A DNA stretch of 64,000 bases. Origin: Pukyongia salina (GTDB taxonomy: Bacteria > Bacteroidota > Bacteroidia > Flavobacteriales > Flavobacteriaceae). Shown one piece after another: positions 54,304 to 62,866 of the stretch (position 1 is its first letter; each line of letters begins with the position of its first letter). The notes beneath the pieces were generated by a model. That model made no database searches. It was not told where the DNA came from and saw nothing but the letters and a program-made list of their open reading frames with translations. Where the stretch lies: the NCBI RefSeq assembly GCF_002966125.1, contig NZ_CP027062.1, positions 2,776,501 to 2,840,500 on the forward strand, read 5' to 3'. A program made the translations under genes and the position numbers.

Positions 54304-55581
54304 TCATCTTAAATCCGAAATCACCGTCAGGGCTTTGTCGATCTCTTCCTTCGAATTGTATATGTGCACAGAGTGGCGCAACAGCTCTGTTCCTACCGAA
54401 CGGGGTTGCAGTCTTTCCCTCTCCCAAAGTGTTTTCTGAAGTTCGGGTCCCGTGAGTCCATTTACCGCATAGGTGGTGATTCCGGCAGCCATGTCTTCGT
54501 TAGTAGGAGATGAAATGGTAACATGCGGCATATCTTTCAGGCCGTCTCTCAGGTAGGCCCCTAATTCTTTTATCCTGCCCAGCCAGCGTTCCTTGCCAAT
54601 ACTATTGAAGAAATCGACAGCGGCATCGTAACCGGCGATCAATGCCGGGTTTCCAGTGCCGTTTTGCATAAGCCTGAAACCATGGTCCTCCTGGTTATCC
54701 CAATTATAGCTGGCAATGGTGGTCCAGATATCGCCTACCACCTCCTTGTTAATGTATAGAAGTCCGCTACCAGCTGGTGCCAACATCCACTTGTGTAAAC
54801 TGCTGTAGTAAGCATCACAGCCTATTGATTTCACGTCCACATCCACATGACCCACACACTGGGCTCCGTCCAGGATGGTAAAAATACCACGTTCCCTGGC
54901 CTTTTCGCAGATGGCTTTTACGGGCATTACCACCCCGTAAACCGACACTATATGTGGAATGGCGATCACCCGCGTTCTAGGGGTAACTTCCTTGAAGATA
55001 GCATCCACTATTTGTTGAGGATCATTGGCCGGAACAGGCATTGTGGCTTGTTTGTATACGCAGCCCTTTCTTTTTGCCAGAGTTTGCCAGGCACCAAAAC
55101 CACCACCGTGTTCCTGGTTGGTATTGAGTAATTCGTCCCCAGCCTTCAAGTCGAGGCCCATACCTACATAATTCATCCCGAAGGTCGCGTTCTGAGTGAG
55201 CGAGATCTCTTTGTGGTCGCAGTTAACTATCCTCGCGAGTTTTTCCCTCAATTCGAGATAAGGAAAATACCCGCTAAGCAGTTCCGGACCGGAGCCATCC
55301 TTATAATCGATCGTTGCTGCTTCTTTATTATAATGCAGCATATGATTGATCATGGTGTCCAATACATAACCTGGGGTTGGCCCCATAGTGCCGTTGTTAA
55401 AATAGGTTTGTCCTTCCTTAAGTGGAAATTGTTTTCGTACCATTCGCCAGTAGGCTTCCGGATCCTGGAAAGTATCAAGCAGGGGTTCGAGCGACCAGGT
55501 TTGTTTATTATCGAAAGAAAGGAATGGAACAGATACAGCTGCTAGAGCGGCCGATTTTAAAAAGGCGCGGCGTTGTGACAT
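54304..55581 (-). CDS. Tat-exported class V aminotransferase-fold enzyme (isopenicillin-N epimerase-like)
   Basis: A 425-residue PLP enzyme. It starts with a twin-arginine signal (SQRRAFLKSAA) and a hydrophobic stretch, so export in folded, cofactor-loaded form is expected. The PLP lysine is in SSLHKWMLAPAGSG near residue 255, the aspartate in LDGAQCVGH before it. Relatives are cysteine desulfurases and isopenicillin-N epimerases; the reaction is not set. It lies 6 bp after the alcohol dehydrogenase gene on the same strand. Confidence 0.9.
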   Translation of the reverse strand: MSQRRAFLKSAALAAVSVPFLSFDNKQTWSLEPLLDTFQDPEAYWRMVRKQFPLKEGQTYFNNGTMGPTPGYVLDTMINHMLHYNKEAATIDYKDGSGPELLSGYFPYLELREKLARIVNCDHKEISLTQNATFGMNYVGMGLDLKAGDELLNTNQEHGGGFGAWQTLAKRKGCVYKQATMPVPANDPQQIVDAIFKEVTPRTRVIAIPHIVSVYGVVMPVKAICEKARERGIFTILDGAQCVGHVDVDVKSIGCDAYYSSLHKWMLAPAGSGLLYINKEVVGDIWTTIASYNWDNQEDHGFRLMQNGTGNPALIAGYDAAVDFFNSIGKERWLGRIKELGAYLRDGLKDMPHVTISSPTNEDMAAGITTYAVNGLTGPELQKTLWERERLQPRSVGTELLRHSVHIYNSKEEIDKALTVISDLR

Positions 55582-55586
55582 AACAT

Positions 55587-56645
55587 TTAAGATTCCTTCA
55601 ACGACTTCATATCGATTACAAAGCGATATTTAACATCGCTTTTAAGCATGCGCTCATAGGCATCGTTGATATTTTGCATATTTATCATTTCAATATCGGA
55701 AACAATATTGTGTTCCCCACAAAAATCCAGTAATTCCTGAGTTTCGGCAATTCCTCCAATGAGCGATCCGGCAACAGACTTCCTGCCCATGATCATAGGG
55801 ACAGTAACTAACATAGGATCTAATGGCCCTAAATACCCAACTACAACGAGGGTTCCGTTAGTGGAAAGAGTTCCTACATAAGGGTTAAGATCGTGTTCAT
55901 AAGGTACGGTATCTACAATAAGATCGAATCTGCCCGAGGCTGCTTCCATCTGGGATTCGTCTGTAGAAATGATCACCTCGTTAGCTCCTAGTTTTTTTGC
56001 GTCTTCAATTTTATTGGTAGAACGAGAAAACAGAGTTACATGAGCCCCAAGAGCGTGGGCAAGTTTTATCGCCATATGTCCCAAACCGCCAAGGCCAACA
56101 ACAGCTACTTTACTGCCTTTGCCAACCTTCCAGTGTCGCAGAGGCGACCAGGTTGTGATCCCCGCACACAGCACCGGTGCCACACCTGCAGCATCGAGAT
56201 TTTCGGGGACACTTAGAACAAATTCCTCATCCACTACTATAGTTTCCGAATATCCTCCGTGTGTTGGTGTCTGTAAATGCTTATCAAATCCTCCATAGGT
56301 TCCAACCCATTCAGGGCAATACTGCTCTAAATCGTTTTTACAGTTGTTACAGCTCCTGCAAGAATCTACCAAACAACCAACGGCCACCAAGTCTCCTGTT
56401 TTATACTTTGTAACGCCATCACCTACCCGAGTAACTCTTCCCACGATCTCGTGGCCGGGAACCACCGGATACTCCGTCATACCCCAGTCGTTACGCGCAA
56501 AATGTAAGTCGGAATGACAAACTCCACAGTACATTATATCGATTTCCACATCATTAGTTAGTGGAAGACGTCTTTTTATTTGTAATTGTTTAATATCGGC
56601 ATCGGCAGCTTCTGTGCCATAGGCCTTTATGGATGTTGTTTGCAT
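55587..56645 (-). CDS. Zinc-dependent NAD(P) alcohol dehydrogenase (YahK/CAD-like)
   Basis: A 352-residue medium-chain dehydrogenase. The catalytic zinc site has CGVCHSD (Cys near 38) and VPGHEIVG; the structural zinc site has the spaced cysteines CRSCNNCKNDLEQYC. The cofactor motif VVGLGGLGHMAIK follows at about 185. The layout is that of YahK/cinnamyl-alcohol-type aldehyde reductases. It lies between the aminotransferase and the DUF1330 gene on the same strand. Confidence 0.93.
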   Translation of the reverse strand: MQTTSIKAYGTEAADADIKQLQIKRRLPLTNDVEIDIMYCGVCHSDLHFARNDWGMTEYPVVPGHEIVGRVTRVGDGVTKYKTGDLVAVGCLVDSCRSCNNCKNDLEQYCPEWVGTYGGFDKHLQTPTHGGYSETIVVDEEFVLSVPENLDAAGVAPVLCAGITTWSPLRHWKVGKGSKVAVVGLGGLGHMAIKLAHALGAHVTLFSRSTNKIEDAKKLGANEVIISTDESQMEAASGRFDLIVDTVPYEHDLNPYVGTLSTNGTLVVVGYLGPLDPMLVTVPMIMGRKSVAGSLIGGIAETQELLDFCGEHNIVSDIEMINMQNINDAYERMLKSDVKYRFVIDMKSLKES

Positions 56646-56670
56646 GGGTATGTTTTATAATTTGAATTAA

Positions 56671-56976
56671 TTATTGGGCCATGTCGTCCTGACCGGCTAA
56701 TAGAAAATGTTCACTATTCGATCCATTGGTTCGCATCTTTAAGAAAGGCGAATAAGCCGGATCATTCATAAAGGCTGTGGCTGCTTCTTTAGATGGCCAT
56801 TCGATGATCACGCGTACAGCTGCGGGTGCATCTGCTCCTTCCAGCTGTTCATGAGTAACAGTTCTTGAAAGGTATTTTCCGCCGTGGGCAGCAACAAGTT
56901 TTGAGGCAGTTGGAATGTACTCCGGGATCCACTCTTCGGATGTAGGAGTAACATTTAAAACAGAATAATATGTCAT
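56671..56976 (-). CDS. DUF1330-like small protein
   Basis: A 101-residue protein starting at ATG 56976 (MTYYSVLNVTPTSEEW); the in-frame start at 57075 would add 33 residues of unrelated sequence. It has the dimeric ferredoxin-like barrel of DUF1330 with AAHGGKYLSRTVTHEQLEG and VRVIIEWPSKEAATAFMNDP. The family is uncharacterised but enzyme-like. It lies 25 bp upstream of the dehydrogenase gene, so the three genes 56976-54304 probably form an operon. Confidence 0.85.
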   Translation of the reverse strand: MTYYSVLNVTPTSEEWIPEYIPTASKLVAAHGGKYLSRTVTHEQLEGADAPAAVRVIIEWPSKEAATAFMNDPAYSPFLKMRTNGSNSEHFLLAGQDDMAQ

Positions 56977-57125
56977 AATTGAGAGGTTAGTTTGTATGGA
57001 ACTAAATTTACGACTAATTATTTTCAATCGTCCTTTGGTTATTGTAAAATAATTAGTTATTCTAAGAAACTCCATTCTCTGTACTTATCATTACCTTTAG
57101 AAAGTATTACCTAAACATCACTTCG

Positions 57126-57806
57126 ATGAAACTTTATTCAGTATATATAAGTGCTATTGTCCTTCTTAGCAGTTCTGCCCTCACTGCCCAACATAAGATC
57201 ATTGGTACGGTCTCCAACAACAAGGATAAACCAATAGCCGGCGCACAGATCTTCCTGGATTCTATCAACTCGAACGTGAAGACCAATAAAAATGGCGAAT
57301 ACCAGGTTTTAACCATGGGAGATCTAAAAGCTCTACATGTGTATACTCCCAAATACGGACTCCTCTCCCACGACTATAACGGGGAGCAGAAAGTAGACTT
57401 TGTATATATAGACGGGCGGCTATCTTCCGGGGAAAGATTGAGTAATAAGGACAAGGTTTCCATTGGTTACGATGAGAAAGATGAAAAATATATAGCCGTG
57501 AAGATAGATGTGGTAGATGCCGATAAACGCATTGATGCTACTCGTTTCTTGAGTATTTACGACCTTATTCGAGACCAACTTCCGGGCGTTAGGGTTAGCA
57601 GTGATAATAAGATCACTATACGGGGAGTAAATTCACTTATTTCGGCCCAAGATCCTTTATTTGTGGTGGATGGGAATGTGGTTTCCTCTATTGATTATAT
57701 ACTTCCGGTGGATGTGGATAAAATAAGTGTTCTAAAAGGAAGTGAAACTTCCATTTATGGTTCCCGGGGAGCCAACGGGGTGATTCTTATAAGAACCAAA
57801 AAGTAA
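57126..57806 (+). CDS. Stand-alone carboxypeptidase-like and TonB-plug protein
   Basis: A 226-residue protein with a signal peptide, an N-terminal CarboxypepD_reg-like beta-sandwich (IGTVSNNKDKPIAGAQIF near 26) and a C-terminal TonB plug segment (RDQLPGVRVSSDNK, then ITIRGVNSLISAQDPLFVVDG and SETSIYGSRGANGVILI). A full SusC-like receptor would continue with a 600-residue barrel; here the frame stops right after the plug and a terminator follows. It may be a natural plug-only protein, which exist in Flavobacteriia, and there is no sign of a broken barrel downstream. Confidence 0.85.
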   Translation: MKLYSVYISAIVLLSSSALTAQHKIIGTVSNNKDKPIAGAQIFLDSINSNVKTNKNGEYQVLTMGDLKALHVYTPKYGLLSHDYNGEQKVDFVYIDGRLSSGERLSNKDKVSIGYDEKDEKYIAVKIDVVDADKRIDATRFLSIYDLIRDQLPGVRVSSDNKITIRGVNSLISAQDPLFVVDGNVVSSIDYILPVDVDKISVLKGSETSIYGSRGANGVILIRTKK

Positions 57807-57826
57807 CTTCAATAAAAATAAAAAGC

Positions 57827-57856
57827 AAAAACCCGGACCTCTCTTTCCGGGTTTTT
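57827..57856. terminator. Intrinsic terminator after the plug protein
   Basis: AAAAACCCGGA pairs with TCCGGGTTTTT around an 8-base loop. It stands between the plug protein and the convergent lipoprotein gene at 57880 and can serve both strands. Confidence 0.9.
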
Positions 57857-57879
57857 GATGTTAGGCCTGTTATTAATCA

Positions 57880-59370
57880 CTAATGTTTGAACCTAACATA
57901 ATAGGGTGTAATCGAACCGTCGGTTTCGTATGTGAATCCCGCAGAGACCCATTCGTCTCCATTGGTGCCGGAACGACGTGTAGTGTGGTAATGACCATAA
58001 TTGGTATAACTACGTGAACTAAGTCGTGGATAATAGATCACAAAATCTCCCCAAACTCCTACTCCACTACTGGCATTCCATGGTCCGCCACCAAAGGCTG
58101 TGATAATACCAATTTGTCCTTTTCTATTCGTCTCAAAATAAGGGTAAGCAAAGGCAAAATCGGGGTTCCAGATCTGCATCTGGTTCACCAGATTCCAGCT
58201 ATTGGTATTTATTTCGGCGATTTGAACGTGGGTTTGCGGGAAATTACCATTATCGGAGGCATTCCAGGCAAAGATCACATTATTCTCCCGCACCGTCGCT
58301 GCCCTTACATAGGTTTTCCATGAAGCATCACTTAGCCAGTTATTACCATCGGCAGCGGTAGAGGACATGGTTCCATTAGGCCAGGAGTTGATATTAACTT
58401 CCCGCCAACTGTAGAAGTTCTCGTTATCCCGCATGCTGTATACCAGCATGGTACTGTTATTTTGATGGCCGGCCCAGTAAACAGCGTTGTTTCCATTTTG
58501 CGAAACATGCGACCAGAATGCCGTGGTAGCACCTGTAAATTGATAGTTCACTGTACCTTTTGCCGCCAGTTCCTGCAGAGGGATCCTGATCACGTAGCGG
58601 TTAGCACCACCTCCAATACTACTTGTCCAGTAAAGGAATTGATTTCCGAAACTCATGTCGTTATAATCCAATACGCCACCACTGGCCAGGGCATCATTGG
58701 TAAAATCCCAGTAGGTCCAGGACGTGCCATTACTGTCCCTAACCTGTTGTGTGTTCTGCACGGCTATTCGAATGGCATTTTGCCCCGAGCCATCCTGTAC
58801 ATACTGTAAAAGCCATACAAACAGATCGAACTCCGGTACATATTGCAACACCTGGTCGCAGCAAAATCCGCCGTAGTCGTTTGGAAATATCGTAGTAGGA
58901 TTAACACTTGTAAATGACTGCCCTCCATCCAGGGAAAGCGACATCCACCAGTTGCCTGTGGTCATTACAGTTTGTCCATTTTCCGCCACACTAGGCTCGG
59001 GAAGTACGCTACTGGTATTTGGCGCGTCACCAATCTCATCGTATTCTTCGAAAGAAACTGCCTGACTCGCACCCGGATCGTGCTTATCTACCTTATACTC
59101 CGGATTGGCTGGTTTTAAATCACCCCTTATTGTTCCTACGGGTACATAGTAGGGCTTTTTTTCCTTGTTTAACGTGTCGCGGGTAGGATCTGCTGGTGGG
59201 TATTCGCCACCTTTGGCTATCCTCGCTTCTATAGTGCCTCGTTTTAGAGGCTCACTATACTCACAGGGATCGTTGCTTGGATCCACAGGATCGGTCTTTC
59301 CGGGATCGCAGCTAAAACATAATACAATTAGGACTAACAAGCCTAACAGGTATCTCATTAAATTTTTCAT
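57880..59370 (-). CDS. Propeller-like lipoprotein (sialidase/BNR-like)
   Basis: A 496-residue protein with lipobox LCFSC (Cys21). After a proline-rich linker (about 25-120) comes a beta-propeller-like body with an Asp-box-like motif (SLDGGQSFTSV near 147) and repeated Trp-rich strands (NWWMSLSLDGG, YWDFTNDAL, FYSWREVNI). The C-terminus ends without a T9SS-type sorting domain. A carbohydrate or protein binding role at the cell surface is likely. Its promoter would be in the 265 bp before the FGE-like gene. Confidence 0.7.
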   Translation of the reverse strand: MKNLMRYLLGLLVLIVLCFSCDPGKTDPVDPSNDPCEYSEPLKRGTIEARIAKGGEYPPADPTRDTLNKEKKPYYVPVGTIRGDLKPANPEYKVDKHDPGASQAVSFEEYDEIGDAPNTSSVLPEPSVAENGQTVMTTGNWWMSLSLDGGQSFTSVNPTTIFPNDYGGFCCDQVLQYVPEFDLFVWLLQYVQDGSGQNAIRIAVQNTQQVRDSNGTSWTYWDFTNDALASGGVLDYNDMSFGNQFLYWTSSIGGGANRYVIRIPLQELAAKGTVNYQFTGATTAFWSHVSQNGNNAVYWAGHQNNSTMLVYSMRDNENFYSWREVNINSWPNGTMSSTAADGNNWLSDASWKTYVRAATVRENNVIFAWNASDNGNFPQTHVQIAEINTNSWNLVNQMQIWNPDFAFAYPYFETNRKGQIGIITAFGGGPWNASSGVGVWGDFVIYYPRLSSRSYTNYGHYHTTRRSGTNGDEWVSAGFTYETDGSITPYYVRFKH

Positions 59371-59634
59371 GTTGATTAGGTTAAGGGTTACTAAATTGGT
59401 TTGCGGAGAGCGTTGATGGAACTTTTTGCATAATACTTCAACACAAATTTAAAGACTTATTAATCAGTAGGTTGCACTAAAAACCCTGAAAATAAAGGGT
59501 AAAACAACTGGAATTTTTATAAGGGTTTTTCCTATTTCAGATGAAAATAGGATTGTGCACAGAAGAATCCTTAAGCGAAAAGCGAATAGAAAGAGATCGA
59601 TCACTTCTACCGGTGATCATTATAAAATCCGGGC

Positions 59635-61041
59635 TTAATCGACGGTTCTCACTAACCTTTGGCTATAGGCGATTGATCGATCTCCACCTGCCCAGCTACC
59701 ATAAGGACGGTAAGAGATTGGACTGTGAGGATTATAGTCGCTTACTTTCATGTCGTGATCGTAGTATCCGCCACCACGATAGCCGTAACCGCCTTCTTCC
59801 GAAATACCTTTAGGCCAATCGGGATTGGTGGCTGTACCCTGGCTGGATAAGATCCCGTCTCCATGAGTTCCCTTGTATGCTCTGCCTATATGATGTCCAA
59901 TCGTGACACATTTTTCCCATAGGCTGCCGGCGAGGTCCATTACCCAATAGTAGGATGCACCAAAGGCCGGGCGTGTGGCATCTGCCAATTGTTTTTCAGA
60001 TAATCCATTTAATAGAACCAGTTCATCATCGAGGGTGACCACCCGTTTTAATTTATCGGTAGAATCTGTTCCCCATGGAAATCCGTGCGCAATAGGCAGT
60101 TCGGGACCGCGAGCTGCTTTGGTGAACTCAAATTCGGTCATAGGCCGCAAACCAGCCCAATCGGCAAATGCCATACCGTCATCCCAGGTAATAAAATTAG
60201 CCGGCCGGTCGTAGGTATCGGCACGATAGGTGCCATTCTCAAAGCGGATACAGCCTTTTTTATCGTAATAACCCTCAATGGTATGCGGACTTAAGGCCGC
60301 GGCCAGTTCAGGATGAATCGCATTCAGGAAATCTGCATACAATCCCTGGGTGGTTTCATATTTCATAATATAAAAAGCCTGATGGCCCTTCGGAAATTCG
60401 GCTGGAATAACACCTGATTGATCTCCCCTGTAAGGAGAATCACCTGTCTTGTAGTAAAGATCCCCGGTTTTTTTGCCCACCTTAATCGTTTGGTCCTCTG
60501 AAGCGATCCTATAAGGTCCGGCCGGTTCCCCAGAAGCATCCGATTGGTAAAAAGAGGCATAATCAATAGCTTCCTGTTCTGTGGAGCCAACATAAAATGC
60601 GCCTTCAGGGATATAAACCATTTCGATGGCGTAGACACGAACTTCGTGCTCATCACCTATTCTTTTAAGTAGTTCAGTGTCGATCTTCAGTTTAAAATTT
60701 GCAATGACCGCACCCCGGTGATATTCAAGAGGAACTATAAAAGCCCCTATTCGATCTTTACTTACTTGTACCTCCATCGTAGGCCCGAAATTATTACTAG
60801 CCTCATGAGGGGAGGCGGCTAGATTACCGTGTATATAACTCCCGTCTTTATCTATAAATTTCACAAAAACCCAGGCAGCATCGTGGTTCTTTTTGTTCAT
60901 CCAGGCATTTTCCCAAGTGAGATCAAATTGAACAATGCCCGATTCTTTAGAAAATGATACGATGGTTAATTGAATGTTATTGGAAAAGCAAAATGCCGGA
61001 AAGACAAGTGCAGCAAGCAAGAGCCTGTAAAAGAATTTCAT
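59635..61041 (-). CDS. Exported formylglycine-generating-enzyme-like protein
   Basis: A 468-residue protein with a signal peptide (MKFFYRLLLAALVFPAFCFS). Residues 22-140 are a beta-rich domain with no match. Residues 145-468 are an FGE-sulfatase/SUMF1 fold: MVYIPEGAFYVGS at the start, GLRPMTEFEFTKAARG in the middle, AGSLWEKCV near 378 and the YRGGGYYD and RLVRTVD end. Only one cysteine is near the copper-site position, so it is unlikely to be a true formylglycine former. Such exported relatives are often gliding/T9SS-associated (GldK/GldJ-like); no sulfatase or gld gene is nearby. Confidence 0.88.
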   Translation of the reverse strand: MKFFYRLLLAALVFPAFCFSNNIQLTIVSFSKESGIVQFDLTWENAWMNKKNHDAAWVFVKFIDKDGSYIHGNLAASPHEASNNFGPTMEVQVSKDRIGAFIVPLEYHRGAVIANFKLKIDTELLKRIGDEHEVRVYAIEMVYIPEGAFYVGSTEQEAIDYASFYQSDASGEPAGPYRIASEDQTIKVGKKTGDLYYKTGDSPYRGDQSGVIPAEFPKGHQAFYIMKYETTQGLYADFLNAIHPELAAALSPHTIEGYYDKKGCIRFENGTYRADTYDRPANFITWDDGMAFADWAGLRPMTEFEFTKAARGPELPIAHGFPWGTDSTDKLKRVVTLDDELVLLNGLSEKQLADATRPAFGASYYWVMDLAGSLWEKCVTIGHHIGRAYKGTHGDGILSSQGTATNPDWPKGISEEGGYGYRGGGYYDHDMKVSDYNPHSPISYRPYGSWAGGDRSIAYSQRLVRTVD

Positions 61042-61150
61042 CGGTACTAAATTTTGATTGATGCAGAAAGTTAAGCAAAAATCACCATACTTTTAAAAGG
61101 CAAAATCGAGAAAATTTAAAGAGTTCAATCGCAATTAAAAAGAAGCCTTT

Positions 61151-62014
61151 TTATGTCACTTCCAGCTTATAACCCACTCCGTGTACGTTTACAATACGGA
61201 TGCGATCGTCCTCCTGTAGTTTTTTGCGCAGTTTAGAAATATAGGTGTCGAGACTACGACCCACTATTACCCCGTTGTCTTCCCATACCTTCTTGGTTAA
61301 CTCGTCTCTTTTTACCACCTTGTTGGCGTGCCCAACTAAAATTGCTAATAACTCACCTTCTTTTTTCGACAAGCTTATTTCGGTGGCCTGTTTTACCAGT
61401 TTGTTTTGGTCGGGATAAAATCTGAAACTACCTAAGGTGGTATAATGGTCAATTCCTTCGGCTTTTTGTGAACCTCCTTTATTTCGGTAAAAATAAAATT
61501 CTAGCAACCCTATTATTCCGAAGAAAAAAAGCAGGTAGATCCAAGCGTTTGAAGCAGTTTTCGTTACTACCCTATCTGCAAAGCGAACTGTAATGGTATA
61601 GCAGGCCGAGGGTAATTTTCGTTCTGCACAAGCAATAACCGTACGTTCTACCCCGGTATCCACTTCAAAACTATAAGCCACCTCCTTATCGCCACACTGG
61701 ATCACTTCCACAAGGTAATTCTCACTTAATTGTCGAGATCGAAAGCTGCTATCGATTGCTGCAACGAGGCTTTCAGGGTAAAACCCAAGGTCGTTCTCAA
61801 AGGAAAGATTGAAAAAAGAAGGATCTTCTTCAATAACGGGAAGCACCCTGGAGGTAGAATCCTGGTACTCACGCAACAATTGATCACCTACCTCTCGCAG
61901 TGAGATCTTTACTTTTTCAGAAAAAATATCGGTTGTGTTTCTATTTATTGATAGAAACCATATCAATATGAGAATTATGAGTGAAATGATGTAGAAAAAG
62001 ATCCTTCTTTTCAT
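61151..62014 (-). CDS. Membrane-bound winged-helix regulator with C-terminal DNA-binding domain
   Basis: A 287-residue protein: membrane segment 1 (about 4-24), an extracytoplasmic domain (about 25-150), membrane segment 2 (about 152-175) and a C-terminal OmpR/PhoB-type winged helix (about 190-287; LSKKEGELLAILVGHANKV, VGRSLDTYISKLRKKL and VHGVGYKLEV). The DNA-binding domain is at the C-terminus, the reverse of ToxR/CadC. The ectodomain would sense an envelope signal. It is divergent from the lipoprotein at 62201, a likely target. Confidence 0.88.
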   Translation of the reverse strand: MKRRIFFYIISLIILILIWFLSINRNTTDIFSEKVKISLREVGDQLLREYQDSTSRVLPVIEEDPSFFNLSFENDLGFYPESLVAAIDSSFRSRQLSENYLVEVIQCGDKEVAYSFEVDTGVERTVIACAERKLPSACYTITVRFADRVVTKTASNAWIYLLFFFGIIGLLEFYFYRNKGGSQKAEGIDHYTTLGSFRFYPDQNKLVKQATEISLSKKEGELLAILVGHANKVVKRDELTKKVWEDNGVIVGRSLDTYISKLRKKLQEDDRIRIVNVHGVGYKLEVT

Positions 62015-62078
62015 AGAGCCTTAAATAACATATAATTTTCCAACTTTTTGCAATGCTTGACACTTCTTTTACACTCTT

Positions 62079-62112
62079 TTGACATTTTTAAGGTCCCAAA
62101 CACCTAGTTTTA
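62079..62112 (+). promoter_or_regulatory. Possible promoter of the 62201 lipoprotein gene
   Basis: TTG at 62079-62081 and TAGTTTTA at 62105-62112 are 23 bp apart, a slightly long version of the Bacteroidota pair. The ATG at 62201 follows 88 bp later. The region is shared with the divergent regulator gene, so a regulator-binding site here is plausible. Confidence 0.3.
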
Positions 62113-62200
62113 CTACATCATTAATCAAAATTCGGGAGTTATTCTATTACACTCATTCCGTAAGCGAAACAAGCTTCAGAATCTTAAATCATAAATCGAT

Positions 62201-62773
62201 ATGAAATTTTTTATTACAATTTTCGCAACTCTCCTACTATTTAACTGTAATCAGCCTATTTCAGACACAAATAATGAAATGGCACTTCTCTCTAATGATG
62301 AGATGATAGATGTTAATAAGCCGGATTACACCTATTACTACGAAACGATTACCCACGACAACTATGAGATAAAGTTGGGCGTACTCGATCTTGGAGATGA
62401 TGAATTCGAACTCGTTATCAATATGAAATTAAACAACGATTCCTTTTTTGTTTCTCCAAATGAAAAGCGAGACTTTAAGGGTAAATTATCGGTAACTTAC
62501 GATGATACAAATCATCTCACCTTTATGGAAGAAATGGTTGAAATCCCGAATGCCGTTGAAGAAATGGACCCGCACGTCTTTATGGATGGTGATGTGAAGG
62601 TGGTTAGAAAGCAAACTCGGTATGTTCAGAAGGTAAAAAGAAACACCACAGAAGATTTCAACACCAGCGCAAACCTACAGTTTGTTATCGAACCCAGTTG
62701 CACCTTGGAAAAGATACCCTTAATCATTGTAAATCAAGGTGGATATCTTAAATATCGCTTAAGGGGTTGTTAG
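62201..62773 (+). CDS. Lipoprotein of unknown function, divergent from the regulator
   Basis: A 190-residue protein with a signal peptide and lipobox LLFNC (Cys16). The mature part is beta-rich and acidic (DELVINMK-like strands, MEEMVEIPNAVEEMDPHVFMDG) with two more cysteines near the C-terminus (PSCTLEK and the final RLRGC) that could pair. The gene is divergent from the membrane-bound winged-helix regulator with 186 bp between, so it is a probable target of it. No family is recognised. Confidence 0.7.
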   Translation: MKFFITIFATLLLFNCNQPISDTNNEMALLSNDEMIDVNKPDYTYYYETITHDNYEIKLGVLDLGDDEFELVINMKLNNDSFFVSPNEKRDFKGKLSVTYDDTNHLTFMEEMVEIPNAVEEMDPHVFMDGDVKVVRKQTRYVQKVKRNTTEDFNTSANLQFVIEPSCTLEKIPLIIVNQGGYLKYRLRGC

Positions 62774-62866
62774 TTCCAGTTTTGTGATCCCTTCGCTTAT
62801 TATTACGATTAGCCAGTTAAATTAAAAGGATCAAGAAGCGCACAGCATACTCTCCCTTTATTGAGG

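Noticed and set aside
59541-59813. Plus-strand 90-residue frame at the end of the FGE-like gene
   Set aside because: It overlaps the conserved C-terminus of that gene on the other strand and has no recognisable content.
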